A stretch of DNA of 7,052 bases, from NCBI GenBank assembly GCA_002371265.1, contig DFGT01000011.1:1-7052 (forward strand), in the 5' to 3' direction. The DNA comes from Bacteroidales bacterium UBA3743 (lineage in GTDB: Bacteria; Bacteroidota; Bacteroidia; Bacteroidales; Paludibacteraceae). Position numbers and translations under genes: made by a program. Each line of letters starts with the position of its first letter. The stretch's first letter is position 1. The notes below the pieces were generated by a model. It was given only the letters and a program-made list of their open reading frames with translations. It did no database searches and was not told the DNA's origin. Shown one piece after another: positions 6,474 through 7,052 of the stretch.

Positions 6474-6684
6474 CGGCATAATTGTTAAAAAAACTAAAAA
6501 TCGGCAGATTGTTGAAAAGTCAATATGAAACGTGTTGAAAATTTGCCGAATGAAATTGCAGGTCGTCGGATTTTTGTGATAGTTTTCTGGATGGTAAATA
6601 TATTTGCTTGTAAATTAATTTGTTGGTCAAAACGCCTTTGGGTGCTGCACCTTGTAGAGTTTTCTGTCTGGTAATTATGGATTT

Positions 6685-6813
6685 TTAGTTGTTTTCTTCG
6701 AAGAATAAGTCGTCGCCGAACTCATATTTGTTAAATGACCGTAGAGGCTTAAAGCATACAGATTCAGAAAAATTGTGATTATTGGAGTGTGGAAGATGGT
6801 TGTTTGGGGACAT
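6685..6813 (-). CDS. Possible small protein, 42 residues
   Basis: An ATG-to-TAA frame of 42 codons lies downstream of the tRNA terminator on the same strand. The N-terminal half is rich in Asn and His (MSPNNHLPHSNNHNF). The C-terminal half (SFNKYEFGDDLFFEENN) is aromatic and acidic and uses C-ending codons (TTC, GGC, GAC, GAC), more like a real gene than the surrounding A+T-rich DNA. The frame is closed by a stop 24 bases upstream, so it is not the tail of a longer intact ORF. No good ribosome site (only GGA twelve bases upstream) and no TAnnTTTG promoter are seen. It could be a real microprotein, a gene remnant, or chance. Confidence 0.25.
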   Translation of the reverse strand: MSPNNHLPHSNNHNFSESVCFKPLRSFNKYEFGDDLFFEENN

Positions 6814-6872
6814 CGCGTAACATCCGTCGAAATGATGTTATAATTAGCTTTTGTAGCGACGGTGCGTTAAAA

Positions 6873-6899
6873 TGAAAAAAGCCAGTATTTCACTGACTT
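6873..6899 (-). terminator. Intrinsic terminator after the tRNA-Thr gene
   Basis: An 8-bp stem pairs 6879-6886 (aagccagt) with 6892-6899 (actgactt), with one G-T pair on the transcribed strand and a 5-base loop. Read on the minus strand it is followed by a T run (plus A run 6875-6880). It begins 12 bases after the tRNA 3' end at 6911. Confidence 0.85.
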
Positions 6900-6910
6900 C
6901 TCAATTTTTG

Positions 6911-6984
6911 AGCCTCTTGTCGGATTCGAACCAACGACCCCGAGATTACAAATCACGTGCTCTGGCCAACTGAGCTAAAGAGGC
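6911..6984 (-). tRNA. trnT: tRNA-Thr (anticodon UGU)
   Basis: Read on the minus strand the cloverleaf is complete: acceptor GCCTCTT/AAGAGGC (7 bp), D stem GCTC/GAGC with GG in the loop, anticodon arm CGTGA-TTTGTAA-TCTCG, a 5-base variable region, and T arm GTTGG-TTCGAAT-CCGAC. The anticodon is TGT, reading ACA (Thr) and probably other ACN codons by wobble. The CCA end is not encoded; CAA follows the discriminator U. An unusual point is that the anticodon stem's third pair (29-41) is U-U as I read it, while the other four pair normally. It is the last gene of a short tRNA array and is followed by an intrinsic terminator. Confidence 0.95.
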
Positions 6985-7035
6985 GTAAGGAATAACCTTA
7001 TTAAATATGTGTAGACTGCAATAGCAATCTTTTTG

Positions 7036-7052
7036 AGCCTCTTGTCGGATTC
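7036..7052 (-). tRNA. 3' end of a second tRNA, apparently another tRNA-Thr copy (cut by window edge)
   Basis: The 17 visible bases are identical to the 3' end of the tRNA at 6911-6984: discriminator, acceptor strand AAGAGGC, and the 3' side of the T arm up to the loop. The identity continues for six bases into the trailer, so 6905-6927 and 7030-7052 match over 23 bases. The copies are 125 bases apart, leaving 51 bases between the genes, which is normal for a tandem tRNA pair made from one transcript. The anticodon lies outside the window, so the amino acid is inferred from the shared acceptor. Confidence 0.75.

Larger units (their letters stand above)
6351..6872. other. Intergenic region between the envelope operon and the tRNA genes
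   Basis: About 520 bases with no confidently coding gene. From left to right it holds the operon leader and promoter (6351-6473) and a 10-bp stem with a 29-base loop (6501-6510 with 6540-6549, one G-T pair). It also holds a short plus-strand frame (6525-6674), a dyad GGTGC-T-GCACC at 6641-6651, a more protein-like minus-strand frame (6685-6813), and overlapping inverted repeats at 6818-6869. Only the promoter has a reasonably supported function. Confidence 0.6.

Noticed and set aside
6459..6499. Two copies of aaactaaaa, also 32 bases apart, near the operon promoter.
   Set aside because: The copies are low-complexity A-rich nonamers with unlike flanks; the shared 32-base distance with the left-end array is probably coincidence.
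6511..6541. DnaA-box-like elements suggesting an origin (tgttgaaaa copies).
   Set aside because: Each differs from the DnaA consensus at two positions, only two are present, and no origin-linked gene is in the window.
6573..6606. A plus-strand promoter, TTTG-N22-TATATTTG.
   Set aside because: The spacing is outside 19-21, it falls inside a candidate frame, and no gene follows on that strand.
6905..7052. Attachment-site duplication of an integrative element at the tRNA 3' end (23-base direct repeat).
   Set aside because: The copies are only 125 bases apart with no integrase between them; tandem tRNA genes explain the repeat.

Overview
The window looks like part of a Bacteroidetes chromosome, most likely Bacteroidales. 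Four things point there. Two lipoprotein and outer-membrane genes are of Bacteroidales type (DUF4988-like, Asp-box and FISUMP-like modules; porin-like barrel). Shine-Dalgarno sequences are mostly weak. Several upstream regions carry the phylum's promoter elements (TTTG at -33, TAnnTTTG at -7). A succinate/acetate CoA-transferase of fermentative anaerobes is also present. No species call is possible.

Layout, left to right. (1) Positions 1-167 are a non-coding leader with three copies of a 14-base motif spaced exactly 32 bases apart; the last copy runs into a -7 promoter box. (2) 168-1451 (+) encodes an AAA_14/DUF4143 ATPase with a PD-(D/E)XK-like C-terminus, in DNA visibly richer in A+T than its neighbour. 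(3) 1554-3038 (-) is a succinyl-CoA:acetate-type CoA-transferase with its own near-consensus promoter and a strong intrinsic terminator. (4) 3124-3882 (-) encodes an unrecognised soluble protein of 252 residues. (5) 3996-5429 and 5439-6350 (both -) form a two-gene operon. The promoter-proximal gene encodes an outer-membrane beta-barrel protein. The second encodes a modular surface lipoprotein with a coiled coil, collagen-like linkers, three Asp-box repeats and a FISUMP-like domain. A terminator follows at 3943-3975. (6) 6351-6872 holds the operon promoter, several inverted repeats and two weak small-ORF candidates. (7) 6911-6984 (-) is tRNA-Thr(UGU) with a terminator after it, and the 3' end of a second, apparently identical tRNA begins at 7036 and runs off the window.

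How the genes relate: except for the operon pair, they look like independent units. The CoA-transferase is central energy metabolism. The barrel/lipoprotein pair is probably a cell-envelope module. The ATPase is a solitary accessory gene with a repeat-bearing, perhaps autoregulated, leader. I see no complete new multi-gene system. The most unusual items are the 32-base tandem leader motif, the lipoprotein's domain architecture, the unrecognised 252-residue protein, and a possible 42-residue ORF downstream of the tRNA.
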